64,000 bases of DNA from Streptomyces venezuelae. Lineage in GTDB: Bacteria; Actinomycetota; Actinomycetes; Streptomycetales; Streptomycetaceae. The notes under the pieces were generated by a model, which saw only the letters and a program-made list of their open reading frames with translations, made no database searches and was not told the origin of the DNA. Shown piece after piece: positions 63,558 through 64,000 of this stretch. Each line of letters opens with the position of its first letter. Within the stretch, counting starts at the first letter, position 1. The position numbers and the translations under genes are program-made. Location of the stretch: positions 3,062,001 through 3,126,000 of the forward strand of contig NZ_CP029193.1 in NCBI RefSeq assembly GCF_008642355.1, written 5' to 3'.

Positions 63558-63849
63558 ACCGGCTGCCCCTTCCCGATGTCCGGCCGCATGCTCCACGTAC
63601 ATCGCGTATGTGAAGTGCTCGCCGTTTCGCGACGTGTCACCGTTACGCCTGTTCCGCCGTACGGTACGTGCTCACAACCCGGACGTGGCAACTCTGGCAC
63701 ATCTTCCCCGGGGCCCGACGCGGGGGTCCGCTAGGAGGCATTCGTCCGCGAACCAGGCGGATGTGGCGATTTCGCACGCCTTCGGGCGGCCGCCCTTTCC
63801 GGCGACCGCCCGCTCGACCGCACGCCCGGCCAAGCACCCGGGGAGCTGC
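63558..63849. other. Promoter region upstream of the molybdenum hydroxylase operon
   Basis: No supported gene. The first 100 bases probably hold the operon promoter. I see no clear terminator or operator. Confidence 0.45.
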
Positions 63850-64000
63850 TCACACGTTCGGGGGCGCCCCCTCGATCGGGCGTCCCAGCACACCGGGCCG
63901 CTGGTGTCGCGGGAGTGGACCGCTCGGCGGACGGTAGTCGACGCCCAGGGCGTCAAGTCGGCGATAGTGGGCGTTCATTCGGCGTTCGAAGTCGGCGAAG
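63850..64000 (-). CDS. Possible C-terminal end of a gene running off the window
   Basis: An open frame on the minus strand enters from the window edge and ends at 63850. The 49 visible residues begin FADFERRMNAHYRRLDALGV and continue DYRPPSGPLPRHQRPG. A helical, charged start followed by a proline-rich end is plausible for a real protein. Nothing identifies the family, and the frame could be non-coding. Confidence 0.4.
   Translation of the reverse strand, partial: FADFERRMNAHYRRLDALGVDYRPPSGPLPRHQRPGVLGRPIEGAPPNV

Noticed and set aside
63643..63956. Short frames upstream of the molybdenum hydroxylase operon
   Set aside because: No ribosome-binding site, motif or conserved-looking composition; only the frame ending at 63850 is kept as a weak partial candidate.

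Overview
The window is a high-GC actinobacterial chromosome segment, almost certainly from a Streptomyces. The evidence is the third-position GC bias, an SsgA-like sporulation protein, PTS permeases for N-acetylglucosamine with DasR-type operators, the XRE/HATPase/DUF397 gene triad, and a gene order that, from memory, follows the S. coelicolor SCO2897-SCO2936 interval. It reads as core chromosome with a few accessory inserts. No transposase, integrase, rRNA operon or CRISPR array was found.

Layout, left to right. 0-5.7 kb: end of a class A penicillin-binding protein, an HTH membrane protein, a secreted protein, a SugE/Gdx guanidinium exporter behind a guanidine-III-type riboswitch, a GroES-like protein, a DUF3618 membrane protein and a Bcp peroxiredoxin. 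5.7-11 kb: an MFS symporter, two tandem HNH endonucleases, tRNA-Leu(TAG), rdgB, a small lipoprotein and rph. 10.8-15.2 kb: the GlcNAc PTS genes (nagF, nagE1, nagE2) with three DasR-type sites, then a probable TIM-barrel protein. 15.2-21.8 kb: an MBL-fold hydrolase, a membrane-anchored PemK-like protein, cysM-cysO behind a cysteine-rich leader peptide, a vitamin B12 importer (btuFCD) behind a cobalamin riboswitch, and mec. The importer sits between mec and cysO-cysM. 21.8-33.6 kb: an amino-acid permease, DUF2017-clpS, pncB-pncA (NAD salvage), a secreted M6 metalloprotease, two RDD membrane proteins and ssgG. 33.7-42.3 kb: a FAD-linked oxidase, a TPR protein, hppD with a divergent Lrp regulator, and a four-gene glycine betaine/choline ABC importer.

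42.3-56.3 kb is more accessory: a DinB-like protein and a MarR/isochorismatase pair with clear palindromic operators, a HATPase/XRE/DUF397 triad, an MFS pump, a DHFR-like reductase, a DEAD/DEAH helicase, an IclR regulator, a secreted Lon-type (S16) protease, an ArsR-type regulator with a small partner gene, and a quinone oxidoreductase/TetR pair with 21-bp operator repeats. Two related 1.1-1.3 kb inverted-repeat elements (44369-45480 and 56376-57683) bracket most of this block. They carry no gene and contain nested short repeats; they are the most unusual structure in the window.

57.9-64 kb: tRNA-Cys(GCA), then a translationally coupled minus-strand operon for a three-subunit xanthine-dehydrogenase-type molybdenum hydroxylase plus a P-loop kinase. 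The [2Fe-2S] subunit carries an unusual low-complexity N-terminal extension of about 385 residues.

Start codons were chosen from ribosome-binding sites, family N-termini and 4-bp overlaps. Functional names rest on motif recognition by eye; no database search was run.
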